A model generated the notes under the pieces. It was given only the letters and a program-made list of their open reading frames with translations, ran no database searches and had not been told where the DNA came from. A stretch of DNA of 64,000 nt from Pontivivens insulae (GTDB lineage Bacteria > Pseudomonadota > Alphaproteobacteria > Rhodobacterales > Rhodobacteraceae), in assembly GCF_900302495.1 (NCBI RefSeq), contig NZ_OMKW01000004.1:512074-576073 (forward strand), in the 5' to 3' direction. Positions within the stretch are counted from its first letter, which is position 1, and the number at the start of each line of letters is the position of its first letter. A program made the translations under genes and the position numbers. Shown here piece by piece: positions 1-8,843 of this stretch.

Positions 1-74
1 TCGTGCCCTTTAAACGTGATGTCTATCAGGATGTATTCGCCGAGTTTGCACCGAACTTTGGTGCTTCAGGTTGA
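1..74 (+). CDS. rppH: RNA pyrophosphohydrolase, C-terminal fragment (cut by window edge)
   Basis: The third forward frame is open from the window edge to a TGA at 72-74 and encodes the last 23 residues of a protein. They contain VPFKRDVYQDVFAEFA, which closely matches the C-terminal part of the Nudix enzyme RppH (E. coli has VSFKRDVYRRVMKEFA). RppH removes pyrophosphate from the 5' end of mRNA and starts RNase E-dependent decay. The Nudix box itself lies outside the window, so the call rests only on this tail. It converges with the lipoprotein gene on the other strand, six bases away. Confidence 0.6.
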   Translation, partial: VPFKRDVYQDVFAEFAPNFGASG

Positions 75-80
75 TGAACT

Positions 81-599
81 CTATCTGAACACGCAGGAAA
101 TACCGGCCCACATGTTGGAAATCTCGCCTGCCTCGATCAAGCCATAGAACCCTTCGGCGTCAAATTCCCGCCCAAGCGAATCCATAACGATCTGCGTGGC
201 GTAAGTGGCGGTGAGCTGCCCTTCACTGTCGCCAAGTCCGATCCCGTCGCGGGTTTCCAAGGTGGAACTTGGCGTAAGGGACCATCCCGCGAATTCTCCA
301 TCAAAGAAATGGAGTGAGATTTCTTCGTAATTTACGAAATCCAGCGGGCCTGCTCCGCACTCAGCATTGCTGGTGCGCCCGGAAGGTGTGCCAAGAGCAC
401 GTGTTGCCGCGAGAACCGTTTCACCCTCTAGTGCGCCGAATGCGACGAGGCCGTCTGTTCCTTCCCCCGGAACAATGAAACCCGATCGGGCGAGCGAGAA
501 TTCGATTTCCGTGGAAGGCGCCTGTGAGGTGTTTGTGTCCGCCGGTGCACACGCGGCCAACGGCATCAAGGCAATCACTCGAATTGATATACGTTTCAT
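81..599 (-). CDS. Putative lipoprotein of unknown function
   Basis: The product has 172 residues. The N-terminus is a type II signal peptide: positive MKR, a hydrophobic run, then the lipobox LAAC with the lipidated Cys at about residue 17. The mature part has no domain I recognise. It has two further Cys (about 80 and 169) that could pair, and a region rich in acidic and aromatic residues. The start codon overlaps the stop of the DUF1285 gene (ATGA), so the two are probably co-transcribed and translationally coupled. An envelope role is inferred from the signal peptide only. Confidence 0.75.
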   Translation of the reverse strand: MKRISIRVIALMPLAACAPADTNTSQAPSTEIEFSLARSGFIVPGEGTDGLVAFGALEGETVLAATRALGTPSGRTSNAECGAGPLDFVNYEEISLHFFDGEFAGWSLTPSSTLETRDGIGLGDSEGQLTATYATQIVMDSLGREFDAEGFYGLIEAGEISNMWAGISCVFR

Positions 600-1186
600 T
601 GCAGCTCCGCCGCAGGGACAAAGGGAAAGAACTCACCGCTGGACCAGATCCCAAACCAGTCCGTTCCCTCAACGTCGTGGGTCTCGCCAAGTTCCACAAG
701 GCGGTAGAAACTTTTGCGATCGATCAACGCCTCAAGATTGCGCCGGACCAGAATGTAAGGCGACGGCTCTCCTGTTTCGGGGTCACGCACAACCCTGATG
801 GGGTGTTTCGCGCTTGCAATAACTTCGTCATCGACATGGGTTGTGAACGTCAGAACCTGCTGATCTGCCGCTTCATCAACGGAGAAGTCGATGGCAACAA
901 AGGGCGCGTCATCCACCACTATGCCGACCTTCTCAACCGGTGTGACGAGGAAGTACTGATCACCCTCACGCTTTAGGATGGATGAGAACAATTTGACCAG
1001 CGGGCGGCGGCCTATCGGGGTGCCAAGATAGAACCACGTCCCGTCTCGGGCGATTCGCATGTCGAGATCGCCGCAGAAAGGTGGGTTCCATTTTTCCACT
1101 GGCGGCAACCCGCGAGGGGCCGCTCGCTTAACTGCGCTTGCGATTCCATCTGCGGTGGGGGCCTGTGCGGTCATGTCGCTCACCAT
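596..1186 (-). CDS. DUF1285 family protein
   Basis: The 196-residue product matches the bacterial DUF1285 family: the N-terminal motif PPVEKWNPPFCGDLDMRI, then GTWFYLGTPIGRRPLVKLF, and a second domain with repeated short beta strands ending in YILVRRNLEALIDRKSFYRL. No signal peptide or membrane segment is visible, so it is probably cytosolic. The start at 1186 has AAAGG six bases upstream; an inner ATG at 1174 is a weaker alternative. It lies 86 bases from the divergent moxR operon, an arrangement familiar from Rhodobacterales. Its biochemical role is unknown. Confidence 0.85.
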   Translation of the reverse strand: MVSDMTAQAPTADGIASAVKRAAPRGLPPVEKWNPPFCGDLDMRIARDGTWFYLGTPIGRRPLVKLFSSILKREGDQYFLVTPVEKVGIVVDDAPFVAIDFSVDEAADQQVLTFTTHVDDEVIASAKHPIRVVRDPETGEPSPYILVRRNLEALIDRKSFYRLVELGETHDVEGTDWFGIWSSGEFFPFVPAAELQ

Positions 1187-1272
1187 TTCGTGCCTTTCGG
1201 TCAGGTTGGATTTCGCTTCTTGTGTCAGAGTGCTACTTAGCAGGGTAACGGCTCAAGACACGAGGTTTCGCA

Positions 1273-2283
1273 ATGGTTGACCAAACTGACGCAGCGCTTG
1301 ATGCGATTGAACAGGCTGGCGTGAAGCTTGGTGCGGCGCGCGCGATGGTGCAACGGGCCATTGTTGGTCAACGCGATGTGGTCGACCTGTCGCTCGCCGC
1401 GATCCTTTCTGGTGGTCATGGCCTGTTGGTTGGTGCTCCGGGTTTGGCCAAGACCCTGCTTGTTGAAACGCTGGGCACGGTTTTGGGTCTGAATGCCAAC
1501 CGGATTCAGTTCACCCCCGATTTGATGCCTTCGGATATTCTGGGCGCTGAAGTGCTCGAAACGGCGTCGGATGGCACGCGAGCTTTCCGCTTCATCGAAG
1601 GTCCAATCTTTTGCCAATTGCTGATGGCAGACGAAATCAACCGTGCGGGGCCCCGTACGCAGTCCGCGCTGTTGCAGGCGATGCAGGAAAAACATGTGAC
1701 CGTCGCGGGTGCGCGCCGTGATCTTTCTCCACCCTTCCACGTTCTAGCGACGCAGAACCCGATTGAGCAGGAAGGCACATACCCGCTCCCCGAGGCGCAG
1801 CTTGATCGCTTCCTCTTTCAGATCGATGTCGATTATCCCGACCGGGATGAGGAGCGGGCAATCCTTCTTGCGACGACTGGCAGTGCTAACGCGCATGTCG
1901 AGCCAGTGTTGAGTGGGGCTGAGCTGATTGCGATGCAGGCGCTGCTGCGCGAGATGCCGGTGGGGGAACAGGTCGTGGAGGCGATCCTCGACCTCGTGCG
2001 CTCTGCGCGTCCAGGCAGCGGTGAGGCTGGCGCGGAACTGAACGAGGCCGTCGCATGGGGGCCGGGGCCACGGGCGGCACAGGCTCTGATGCTTGGCGTG
2101 CGTGCGCGCGCGCTGCTGGATGGGCGACTTGCGCCGTCGATCGACGACGTAAGCGCCCTTGCAAAACCAGTGCTGGTCCATCGTATGGCGCTCAATTTCG
2201 GGGCCCGCGCGGAAGGCGCATCGCTTCCATCCATCATTGATGGGCTGGTTTCTCGACGTTTGGGCCAGCCGGTCGCCGCATGA
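1273..2283 (+). CDS. MoxR family AAA+ ATPase
   Basis: The 336-residue protein is an AAA_3-type ATPase of the MoxR class. The P-loop GAPGLAKT is at residues 54-61, Walker B LLMADE at about 116-121, and the sensor-1 region LATQNPIEQEGTYPLPEAQLDRF follows, which is typical of MoxR (quoted here in outline). MoxR ATPases act as chaperones that help assemble or activate partners carrying VWA or DUF58 domains, often in envelope stress. It heads an operon in which each of the next three genes overlaps its neighbour by four bases. A GAGG element lies nine bases before the ATG. Confidence 0.95.
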   Translation: MVDQTDAALDAIEQAGVKLGAARAMVQRAIVGQRDVVDLSLAAILSGGHGLLVGAPGLAKTLLVETLGTVLGLNANRIQFTPDLMPSDILGAEVLETASDGTRAFRFIEGPIFCQLLMADEINRAGPRTQSALLQAMQEKHVTVAGARRDLSPPFHVLATQNPIEQEGTYPLPEAQLDRFLFQIDVDYPDRDEERAILLATTGSANAHVEPVLSGAELIAMQALLREMPVGEQVVEAILDLVRSARPGSGEAGAELNEAVAWGPGPRAAQALMLGVRARALLDGRLAPSIDDVSALAKPVLVHRMALNFGARAEGASLPSIIDGLVSRRLGQPVAA

Positions 2284-3149
2284 GTGAGGCCGCGGCCCAT
2301 CTGAGAGCCCGCGCCGAAGGCAGCGCGCGAAGTTTCCCCGCGCTCCTTGCGCGCGCGGACAGGCTCGCCATGACCATCGTGCCTGGTGCACATGGGCGGC
2401 GGCGTGCGGGGCCGGGTGAGGAGTTTTGGCAATACCGTCGGATGCAATCGGGCGAAAGCGCGGCCGGTATTGATTGGCGACGCTCGGCGCGATCAGACGC
2501 GACTTATCTGCGACAGACAGAATGGGAGGCGCCTCAGACTGTCTCAGTTTGGGCGGATCCGGGTGCCTCGATGGATTACCCTCAGGGATCTGAGACAAAG
2601 CGGGATCGCGCCCGCCTTCTCGCCATGGCGACGTGTATCCTTCTCGAGCGCGGGGGGGAGCGGTTCGAGGTCGCCGGGGCGGGGCTGCGCCCGTCATCTG
2701 GGCGCCGGCAGTTGGATGAAGTAGCCCTCGCGCTGGACGGACTGACCTCTGATCGGGAATTCGGGCTACCTGTTCCGCCGTCAACGCCAACGGCCGCGCA
2801 GGTTCTCATGTCCGATTTCCTGTCACCCGGCCCGGAGCTGGAGGAGGCTCTGGCACGCATTGGTGAAAGCGTCACGCCTGGTGTCCTGCTCCAGATCATC
2901 GACACGACGGAAGAGACGTTCCCATTTGATGGTCGAACAGAATTTCGCTCGGTTGGTGGTGGGCTGGTTTTCGAGACACAGCGGGCGCGCCAATTGAAAG
3001 CTGCGTATCAAGAGCGGCTGGAAGAGCGGCGTGCGATGCTGCTGGCCTTTTGCGCGCGCACGGGCTGGAGAATGGCCGTGCACAGGGTGCAAGAGCCATC
3101 GCGCAAGGCGCTCACGTGGCTTTATGCGGCGATCGGCGGTAGCGTATGA
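2280..3149 (+). CDS. DUF58 domain-containing protein
   Basis: The 289-residue product carries the DUF58 hallmark near residue 60: EFWQYRRMQSGESAAGIDWR followed by RSARSD. This is the region usually described as a VWA-like fold. It follows the MoxR gene with an ATGA overlap, which is the standard order in this family of operons, and is the presumed MoxR client. No clear signal peptide is visible; a short hydrophobic stretch may associate it with the membrane. The enzymatic function is unknown. Confidence 0.92.
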   Translation: MSEAAAHLRARAEGSARSFPALLARADRLAMTIVPGAHGRRRAGPGEEFWQYRRMQSGESAAGIDWRRSARSDATYLRQTEWEAPQTVSVWADPGASMDYPQGSETKRDRARLLAMATCILLERGGERFEVAGAGLRPSSGRRQLDEVALALDGLTSDREFGLPVPPSTPTAAQVLMSDFLSPGPELEEALARIGESVTPGVLLQIIDTTEETFPFDGRTEFRSVGGGLVFETQRARQLKAAYQERLEERRAMLLAFCARTGWRMAVHRVQEPSRKALTWLYAAIGGSV

Positions 3150-5908
3150 TTGCGTTGGGATCACTCGCGTTCCTCGCGCCAGTGCTACTCTTGGCGCTGG
3201 TAGCTCTTCCAGTGTTGTGGCGGCTTTTGCGCGCCACCCCGCCTGCGCCGGTTCGCAGGCGTTTTCCCGGGATCGCATTGCTCCTCGGACTGAAAGACTC
3301 AGAGCGTGAGCCCGCTCGCACGCCTTGGTGGCTGATGCTGCTGCGGGTTGGGGCGCTGGCCCTCGCAATTCTGGGGCTCTCTCAGCCGGTGCTGAACCCT
3401 GATCAGGTCACTGCTGACCGCGACAGACCGCTCGTCATCGCGCTCGACGGTGGCTGGGGGAGCGCGCCGCATTGGTCCCGCATGACGGCAGAAGTGCGCA
3501 CGGCGCTGGAGGGGGCCTCCCGCGCTGGCCAGCCTGTTCATCTAGTGAACCTCGCCGAAGAGAGGCCTGATCTTGGGCCACGCCCGGCCAATGACTGGTT
3601 GGGATACGTCGATGCGATGGAGCCAAGTGGCTGGCTGCCCGATCGGGAGGCCGCCGCTCAACATATCACGGCGCTTCCTGATGGCGTTTCGACTTTGTGG
3701 CTGAGCAGCGGTTTGGGCGGGCTCGGTGGGCTCGATGGTGCCTTCTCCGCATTGGGTCCGCTTACGGTCGTGCTGCCTGAGACGACGGCACTTGCAATCC
3801 GGCCGCCCCGCTCGGTCGATGGTGCACTTGTCGCCGATGTGGTGTCGGCACGTGCTGCCGAGCCGGATTTGTCGGCAGTTCGCGTAAATGCGATCGGCCG
3901 TGATGCATCGGGTATAGAGCGGATCCTCGACACGACAGAGGTGACGTTCGAGCCGGGAGCCTTCGTTGCAGAGGCACGTTTCGCGCTGCCCTTGGAGCTG
4001 CGAAACAGGGTGACACGTATCGCGCTTGCAGCGCCGTTTGCCAGCGCCGGCGGCACGTCTCTGACCGATGACGGCATCAAGCGGCGCCGAATTGCACTCG
4101 TCGCAGGGCAGCGTAGTGAGGAGGGGCGCAGGCTGGCCGATCCGCTTCACTATCTGCGAACAGCGCTTACGCCTGTGGCAGATTTGGTTGAACCCCAGCT
4201 TGCCGAAGTGTTGGAGGCGCGCCCCGACATTGTGATGTTGGTCGATGTCGGTCAGGTGCCGGCCAGCGTGGAAGCAGACCTACTGGAATTCATTGACGAC
4301 GGCGGCATCCTTGTTCGGTTTGCCGGTCCCCGGCTTGCCGCAAGCGGGGCAGGGCAGACGATGCGCGACCCATTGTTGCCGGTCCGGCTGCGGGCTGGCG
4401 GGCGCAGTCTGGGAGGCACGATGAGTTGGGGCGATCCCCGGCGCCTGCGCCCGTTCGGCGCGAATACGCTCTTCGATGGGCTGCTTCCGCCGGACGAGGT
4501 TGAAGTCTCCGCGCAGGTTATGGCGCAGCCGGATCCCGATCTTGCAGAGCATACAGTTGCCGCGCTCGAAGATGGAACACCGCTCGTGACCGCGCGCAGC
4601 GTTGGAAATGGACAGATCATATTGTTCCACGTCACAGCGAATGCCAGCTGGTCTAGCTTGCCACTGTCCGGCCTGTTTCTCGACATGCTTGAACGCATCA
4701 GCCGATCGGTAGCTCGAACCCAGGACGAAGCGCCTCAGCTGGCCGGGGCGACGTGGGCGGCACAAGCGCTTCTGGACGGACGCGGAAATTTGCGGGATGT
4801 GGGCGATCGTCCCGGTATTGCTGGCGAGGTATTGGAACAGGAGGTGCCGTCCGCGGCGGCGCCCGCCGGGCTCTATACGGCTGGGGAGCGTAGTTTCGCG
4901 CACAATATCCTTCGTGCAGATACAGTTCTGGCACCGATGCAGCCGCCGAGTGCCGATCTTGTCCGCAGTTTCACCGCGCCCAGCCAGCGTGATTTGACGT
5001 CCCATTTTCTTACCGGAGCAATTGTTTTGCTGCTTATAGACATACTCGCAACACTCGCCCTGGGCGGTCGGCTTAAGCCAGGCGGGCGGGCGGCAATTGG
5101 CGCTCTGTTCGTTGCTGTTGCGTCGGGCTTTCCCGGCACAGGTGTTCAGGCTCAAGACGATGTGCGGGCGACCTATGCGACCTCGGAAACCGTACTGGCA
5201 TATGTCGAGACGGGCGATGCCGAAGTCGATCGCATTTCACGCGCGGGGCTGACTGGGTTGTCGCTGGCGTTGACACGGCGCACGGCCATCGAGCCTGATC
5301 CGCCTGTCGCAGTGAACCTTGAACGGCATGAGCTTGCCTTCTACCCGCTGATCTACTGGCCGATCACGGATCGCCAGCAACCCCTTTCCGAGACTGCAGC
5401 TGCAAGGGTGGACGCCTATCTGCGCGGCGGCGGTATGATGCTGATCGATACCCGAGATGCGAACCTGACAACCGGGCGGGACGGGCCCAATTCGGGTCTG
5501 TTACAAAGATTGGCGGGCAATCTTGACTTGCCGCCATTGGAGCCGATCCCGGAAGATCATGTTTTGACGCGGGCATTCTATCTGCTCGATCAGTTTCCCG
5601 GGCGCTATATCGGGCCGCCGGTTTGGGCGGAGGCATCCCTTGCGCCAGAGACGGTGGATGGAATGCCATTCCGCACGCTCAATGATGGGGTCTCTCCGGT
5701 CATCATAGGGGCCAATGATTGGGCGGCTGCTTGGGCCGTTGATGAGACCGGCAATTTCATCCGACCTGTTGGACGTGGATTGACCGGGGAACGTCAGCGC
5801 GAGATCGCGCTGCGGTTCGGTGTGAACCTTGTCATGTATGTGATGACGGGGAACTACAAATCCGATCAGGTTCACGTGCCCGCATTGCTCGAAAGGCTGG
5901 GGCAATGA
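3146..5908 (+). CDS. BatA-like N-terminal / DUF4159 membrane protein
   Basis: The protein has 920 residues. The N-terminus has two membrane segments in a BatA-like hairpin (ALGSLAFLAPVLLLALVALP, then VGALALAILGLS at about 65). The middle part is a large periplasmic-like region with a glutamine-amidotransferase-like fold inferred from the DIVMLVDVGQVP region. A third membrane segment (TGAIVLLLIDILATLALGG) at about 625 precedes the C-terminal DUF4159 domain with FYPLIYWPI and AYLRGGGMMLIDTRDA. It overlaps both neighbours by four bases. Together with MoxR and DUF58 it probably forms an envelope maintenance complex of unknown action. Confidence 0.9.
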   Translation: MIALGSLAFLAPVLLLALVALPVLWRLLRATPPAPVRRRFPGIALLLGLKDSEREPARTPWWLMLLRVGALALAILGLSQPVLNPDQVTADRDRPLVIALDGGWGSAPHWSRMTAEVRTALEGASRAGQPVHLVNLAEERPDLGPRPANDWLGYVDAMEPSGWLPDREAAAQHITALPDGVSTLWLSSGLGGLGGLDGAFSALGPLTVVLPETTALAIRPPRSVDGALVADVVSARAAEPDLSAVRVNAIGRDASGIERILDTTEVTFEPGAFVAEARFALPLELRNRVTRIALAAPFASAGGTSLTDDGIKRRRIALVAGQRSEEGRRLADPLHYLRTALTPVADLVEPQLAEVLEARPDIVMLVDVGQVPASVEADLLEFIDDGGILVRFAGPRLAASGAGQTMRDPLLPVRLRAGGRSLGGTMSWGDPRRLRPFGANTLFDGLLPPDEVEVSAQVMAQPDPDLAEHTVAALEDGTPLVTARSVGNGQIILFHVTANASWSSLPLSGLFLDMLERISRSVARTQDEAPQLAGATWAAQALLDGRGNLRDVGDRPGIAGEVLEQEVPSAAAPAGLYTAGERSFAHNILRADTVLAPMQPPSADLVRSFTAPSQRDLTSHFLTGAIVLLLIDILATLALGGRLKPGGRAAIGALFVAVASGFPGTGVQAQDDVRATYATSETVLAYVETGDAEVDRISRAGLTGLSLALTRRTAIEPDPPVAVNLERHELAFYPLIYWPITDRQQPLSETAAARVDAYLRGGGMMLIDTRDANLTTGRDGPNSGLLQRLAGNLDLPPLEPIPEDHVLTRAFYLLDQFPGRYIGPPVWAEASLAPETVDGMPFRTLNDGVSPVIIGANDWAAAWAVDETGNFIRPVGRGLTGERQREIALRFGVNLVMYVMTGNYKSDQVHVPALLERLGQ

Positions 5909-8004
5909 TCGAAGGATCGGTGATCTTCTCACCACTTGTGGCGGGTTGGCTGTTGTTGGCACTGGGCGCCGCGACAGTCGTGCTCTGCGCTTATGCGGCG
6001 TGGATGCGGCTGGGCGGTTGGTTCCTGCGGGGGCTCGGTGCTGCGGTTCTGCTCATGGCACTTGCCGGACCTAGTCTGAAGGAAGAGGATCGCGAACCGC
6101 TGGCAGACATCGCCTATCTGATCATTGACCAGACCGGCAGCCAGTCGATTGCCCCACGACCAGAGCAGTTGGAGCGTGCGCGCCGCGCCATGTCAGAGCG
6201 GCTTGATCGCCTGCAAGCTGCGTCTGATGCTCCGTTGGAGTGGCGAGAACTCACTGTGACAGATCCACCCGCCGCGGACGAGGAACGGGGCACCCGGATC
6301 ATGGCGGCCCTTGCCGAGGCTGCGAGCAGCGCGGGCGCTGACCGGATTGCGGGTGCAATCATCGTGACGGACGGCCAGGCGCATGATGTACCGGAAACCC
6401 CCGACTTTCCTGCCCCAGTACACGTCCTTCTCACTGGGCAGGAGGACGAATGGGATCGCCGCCTTGTGGTCGAAGCGGCCCCGGCATTCGGCATTGTTGG
6501 TGAAACTGTCGAAATGACAGTGATGATCGAGGAGCTGGGCGAGGTGCCTGCACCTGCGCGATCGTTGCCGCTCGCGATTTCGCTCGACGGGGAACGGGTC
6601 ACCACGGTGCCCATTCCAGTTGGCGAAAGCCTGACATTTACCGTTCCGATTGATCGCGGCGGTCGCAATCTGCTTGAGCTTGATTTTGAAGCAGAAGGTG
6701 GTGAACTGACGGATCGTAACAATGGCGCGATTGTTGAGATCAACGGGGTGAGAGACCGCCTGCGTGTGCTTCTCGTTTCGGGGGAGCCGCATGCCGGAGG
6801 ACGGACATGGCGCAACTTGCTGAAGTCGGACGCATCCGTCGATCTCGTTCATTTCACGATTTTGCGCCCCCCCTCCAAACAGGATGGCGTGCCTGTCTAC
6901 GAGATGAGCTTGATCGCATTTCCGACGCGTGAATTGTTCATGGAGAAGATCGACGAATTTGATCTGATCATCTTTGATCGCTATCGCCGTCGGGGCGTCT
7001 TGCCGGTGCCCTATCTTGAGAACATAGCGCGCTATGTTGAGGACGGGGGCGCGGTCCTTGTTGCGTCCGGTCCTGCCTTTGCCGGGGTGGAAAGCCTTTG
7101 GCGCACGCCGCTTGCTTCCGTTCTTCCAGCTGATCCGACGGCACGCGTTCTTGATGACGGGTTCTATCCTACGATTTCCGATTTGGGACGGCGCCATCCT
7201 GTGACAGCCACGTTAGAGGATTTCGCTCCGGCTCCCGTCGCGGAGGATGGCACCCCGGGTTGGGGCCGATGGTTCCGATTGGTCGAGTTGGCACAGCGCT
7301 CTGGCAATACGGTAATGGAGGGAACTGATGGCCGTCCCCTCCTGATCCTCGACCGGGTTGGCGACGGACGCATCGCTATGCTGGCATCTGATCATGCGTG
7401 GCTTTGGTCGCGCGGGTTTGAGGGAGGCGGACCACAAGATGAATTGCTTCGCCGACTTGCGCACTGGCTAATGGCTGAACCAGAGCTGGAGGAAGAGGTG
7501 CTGCAGGGCAACGTGACCGCTCAGCAAGAACTACTGATCACCCGCCGGACCCTGCTGACCGAAACGCCGGACGTTGTCGTGACAAGGCCGGATGGTGAGA
7601 TGGTGTCCGTTGAAATGACGGAGCAGGCGCCGGGTCAGTGGGAAGTGACCCTTCCAGCCGAGATAATGGGGGTTTACCGTCTCGTCGATGGTGATGTGCG
7701 CGGCGTTGTGCCTGTCGGGCCGAGTGCTCCGCGTGAATTCGAAAATGCCCTTTCGACAGCCGATGTTTTGGCGCCGTTGGTGGACCTGAACGATGGCGCA
7801 GTCTTACGTGTGGCCGATGGCCTGCCCGAGTTGCGGCGCGTTGCAGAGGGTCGCACGGCGGCAGGGCGCAACTGGATTGGACTGGCCGATCGCTCTGCCT
7901 ACACTGTTACAGATGTGAGCCTGACCCCGCTCGCACCTGCATGGCTTGTCCTGCTGCTGGCAGCGGCGTTTATAATAGGTGCATGGCGGATTGAGAGCCG
8001 CTGA
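5905..8004 (+). CDS. Large membrane-anchored protein of the moxR operon
   Basis: The 699-residue product has two membrane segments near the N-terminus, a long soluble region and a final membrane helix (APAWLVLLLAAAFIIGAW) close to the C-terminus. The soluble part holds a VWA/GATase-like stretch (DIAYLIIDQTGS, later RLRVLLVSGEPHAGGRTWRN and YVEDGGAVLVASGP). In other Alphaproteobacteria the last gene of the moxR-DUF58-DUF4159 operon is the same kind of protein. It ends four bases from the convergent DUF599 gene. Function is unknown; structural partnership with the preceding protein is inferred from the operon. Confidence 0.85.
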   Translation: MIEGSVIFSPLVAGWLLLALGAATVVLCAYAAWMRLGGWFLRGLGAAVLLMALAGPSLKEEDREPLADIAYLIIDQTGSQSIAPRPEQLERARRAMSERLDRLQAASDAPLEWRELTVTDPPAADEERGTRIMAALAEAASSAGADRIAGAIIVTDGQAHDVPETPDFPAPVHVLLTGQEDEWDRRLVVEAAPAFGIVGETVEMTVMIEELGEVPAPARSLPLAISLDGERVTTVPIPVGESLTFTVPIDRGGRNLLELDFEAEGGELTDRNNGAIVEINGVRDRLRVLLVSGEPHAGGRTWRNLLKSDASVDLVHFTILRPPSKQDGVPVYEMSLIAFPTRELFMEKIDEFDLIIFDRYRRRGVLPVPYLENIARYVEDGGAVLVASGPAFAGVESLWRTPLASVLPADPTARVLDDGFYPTISDLGRRHPVTATLEDFAPAPVAEDGTPGWGRWFRLVELAQRSGNTVMEGTDGRPLLILDRVGDGRIAMLASDHAWLWSRGFEGGGPQDELLRRLAHWLMAEPELEEEVLQGNVTAQQELLITRRTLLTETPDVVVTRPDGEMVSVEMTEQAPGQWEVTLPAEIMGVYRLVDGDVRGVVPVGPSAPREFENALSTADVLAPLVDLNDGAVLRVADGLPELRRVAEGRTAAGRNWIGLADRSAYTVTDVSLTPLAPAWLVLLLAAAFIIGAWRIESR

Positions 8005-8007
8005 ACG

Positions 8008-8706
8008 CTAGTCCGCCAAGAGCGCCGTGCGCGACATTGAGAAGAATTCCCGCCGGATATGCACGAGCGTGGTAAGCGTGCACGCGGCGATGAACCACGC
8101 CGGTCCCAACAGCCAAGCAATCGCTGCAATGGCAAAATAGAGTGCCCGCAGCCCACGATTGAAGCTGCGGGCGGCATAGGAGTTCAGCCGAGCCGCGCGG
8201 ATCGCTGTGCGCTTGGCCTCGTGGGTCGTGCCGTCATTCGGCATCGCAGCCATCACAATCGCGCAATAGCTGAACAGGCGGTTGGACCAGACAAATTTCA
8301 GGAATGCGAACGCAACGATCCCAATCACGAGAAGGAGCTTCAGTTGGACGGCCTGTGCGGGGACATCCGGCAAAATACCGCGGCCTGCACCAATCAGCAT
8401 ATCCGGCTGTCCGATCACGGCAGCCAGTCCGCCGATCACGATCAGCGTTGTGGATCCGAAAAAGGCCGTGCTCTGCCGGATTCCATTGAGAATGGCGCTG
8501 TCGAAGATGCGCACATCGCGACCGGCCATCTCCTCCATCCAGCGATAGCGGAAGCGCTTCATGAGGACGTGAACGGAGGGATGGGACGTTTCATCCTTCT
8601 CAATGCGCCAGGTCAGAACGATCCAGATCGAAAACACCCAGACAAGTGCTACGCCATCCAGCCAGCCGAAAGTCGTAAGGATTTCAGTGATAAACGGATC
8701 ACCCAT
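8008..8706 (-). CDS. DUF599 family membrane protein
   Basis: The 232-residue protein matches DUF599: four hydrophobic segments (about residues 15-33, 80-97, 125-142 and 193-215), with RQSTAFFGSTTLIVIGG and KFVWSNRLFSYCA as typical motifs. It is an inner membrane protein of unknown function that is widespread in Proteobacteria. It is transcribed towards the moxR operon and away from glcD, and it has no obvious functional tie to either. Confidence 0.9.
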   Translation of the reverse strand: MGDPFITEILTTFGWLDGVALVWVFSIWIVLTWRIEKDETSHPSVHVLMKRFRYRWMEEMAGRDVRIFDSAILNGIRQSTAFFGSTTLIVIGGLAAVIGQPDMLIGAGRGILPDVPAQAVQLKLLLVIGIVAFAFLKFVWSNRLFSYCAIVMAAMPNDGTTHEAKRTAIRAARLNSYAARSFNRGLRALYFAIAAIAWLLGPAWFIAACTLTTLVHIRREFFSMSRTALLAD

Positions 8707-8843
8707 GCTGTGCCATGCCCTCCATATGCTGTCAGCCTGACCCTATTGCGGGGGCGATTTCGTCGCAAGTTCTGCAAAGGGACTCGCCAATCGGCAAAAT
8801 TGGTAATATAAACAAACCAATTTCGCAAATGAGGTGCCAGCCC

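Noticed and set aside
1744..2790. Long reverse-strand open frame of 348 codons over the moxR/DUF58 genes
   Set aside because: It lies fully antisense to two well-supported overlapping genes, has shadow composition (many Arg and Pro) and no family resemblance.
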